Assembly (NCBI GenBank): GCA_021801945.1
Contig: JAKABE010000215.1
Coordinates: 1-6,097 of the forward strand
Source of the DNA: Acidobacteriota bacterium
GTDB lineage: Bacteria; Acidobacteriota; Terriglobia; Terriglobales; Acidobacteriaceae
DNA: 6,097 nt
Reading direction: 5' to 3'
The position numbers and the translations under genes were made by a program. The notes below the pieces were generated by a model that was given only the letters and a program-made list of their open reading frames with translations, made no database searches and was not told the DNA's origin. Shown here piece after piece: positions 6,029 to 6,097 of the stretch (positions are counted from its first letter, which is position 1; each line of letters opens with the position of its first letter).

Positions 6029-6097
6029 CTTTTGCCGAAACCTCTCCGCCCGGTCAAGCGCCTTGTCGAGCGTTCACGGGCCACTGCTAGTCTAGTA

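Noticed and set aside
6029..6097. TTGACC-like -35 box on the - strand upstream of the secreted-protein gene
   Set aside because: No acceptable -10 sequence lies at 16-18 bp from it, and the window ends shortly upstream.

Overview
The window reads as ordinary chromosomal DNA from a GC-rich Gram-negative-like bacterium. The best guess is the phylum Acidobacteriota (Terriglobia-type). This rests on the general look of the permease tail, the glutamine synthetase and the secreted orphan protein, and is inference, not proof. No mobile element, CRISPR array, tRNA or rRNA is visible.

Layout. Bases 2-280 (+) hold the C-terminal end of an APC-type amino acid permease whose start lies outside the window. 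After a 166-bp gap containing a long imperfect stem come three genes on the + strand: a soluble PP2C-type protein phosphatase (447-1250), a Ser/Thr protein kinase with a single C-terminal membrane anchor (1338-2315), and a type I glutamine synthetase (true start 2427, end 3857). A perfect 15-bp hairpin (3878-3911) separates this block from two genes on the - strand, which converge on it. These are a threonine-aldolase-family PLP enzyme (true start 4973, end 3918) and, upstream of it, a secreted protein of unknown function (6028-5051). No gap exceeds 300 bases.

How the genes may work together. The phosphatase and kinase form a classic opposing Ser/Thr phosphorylation pair. The glutamine synthetase directly downstream keeps its catalytic residues but lacks the adenylylation-loop tyrosine of the GSI-beta type. 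It also lacks the arginine equivalent to Bacillus subtilis Arg62, which is used for feedback inhibition in the GSI-alpha type. With both textbook control points absent, control of this enzyme by the neighbouring kinase/phosphatase, or by transcription through a small palindrome just upstream of its start, is the most interesting testable idea here. It remains inference from gene order and missing residues.

The - strand pair may be co-transcribed (77-bp gap), with no evident functional link between the secreted protein and the aldolase. The aldolase-like protein keeps the PLP lysine and the stacking histidine but has changed the second active-site histidine motif, so its substrate is less certain than its fold.
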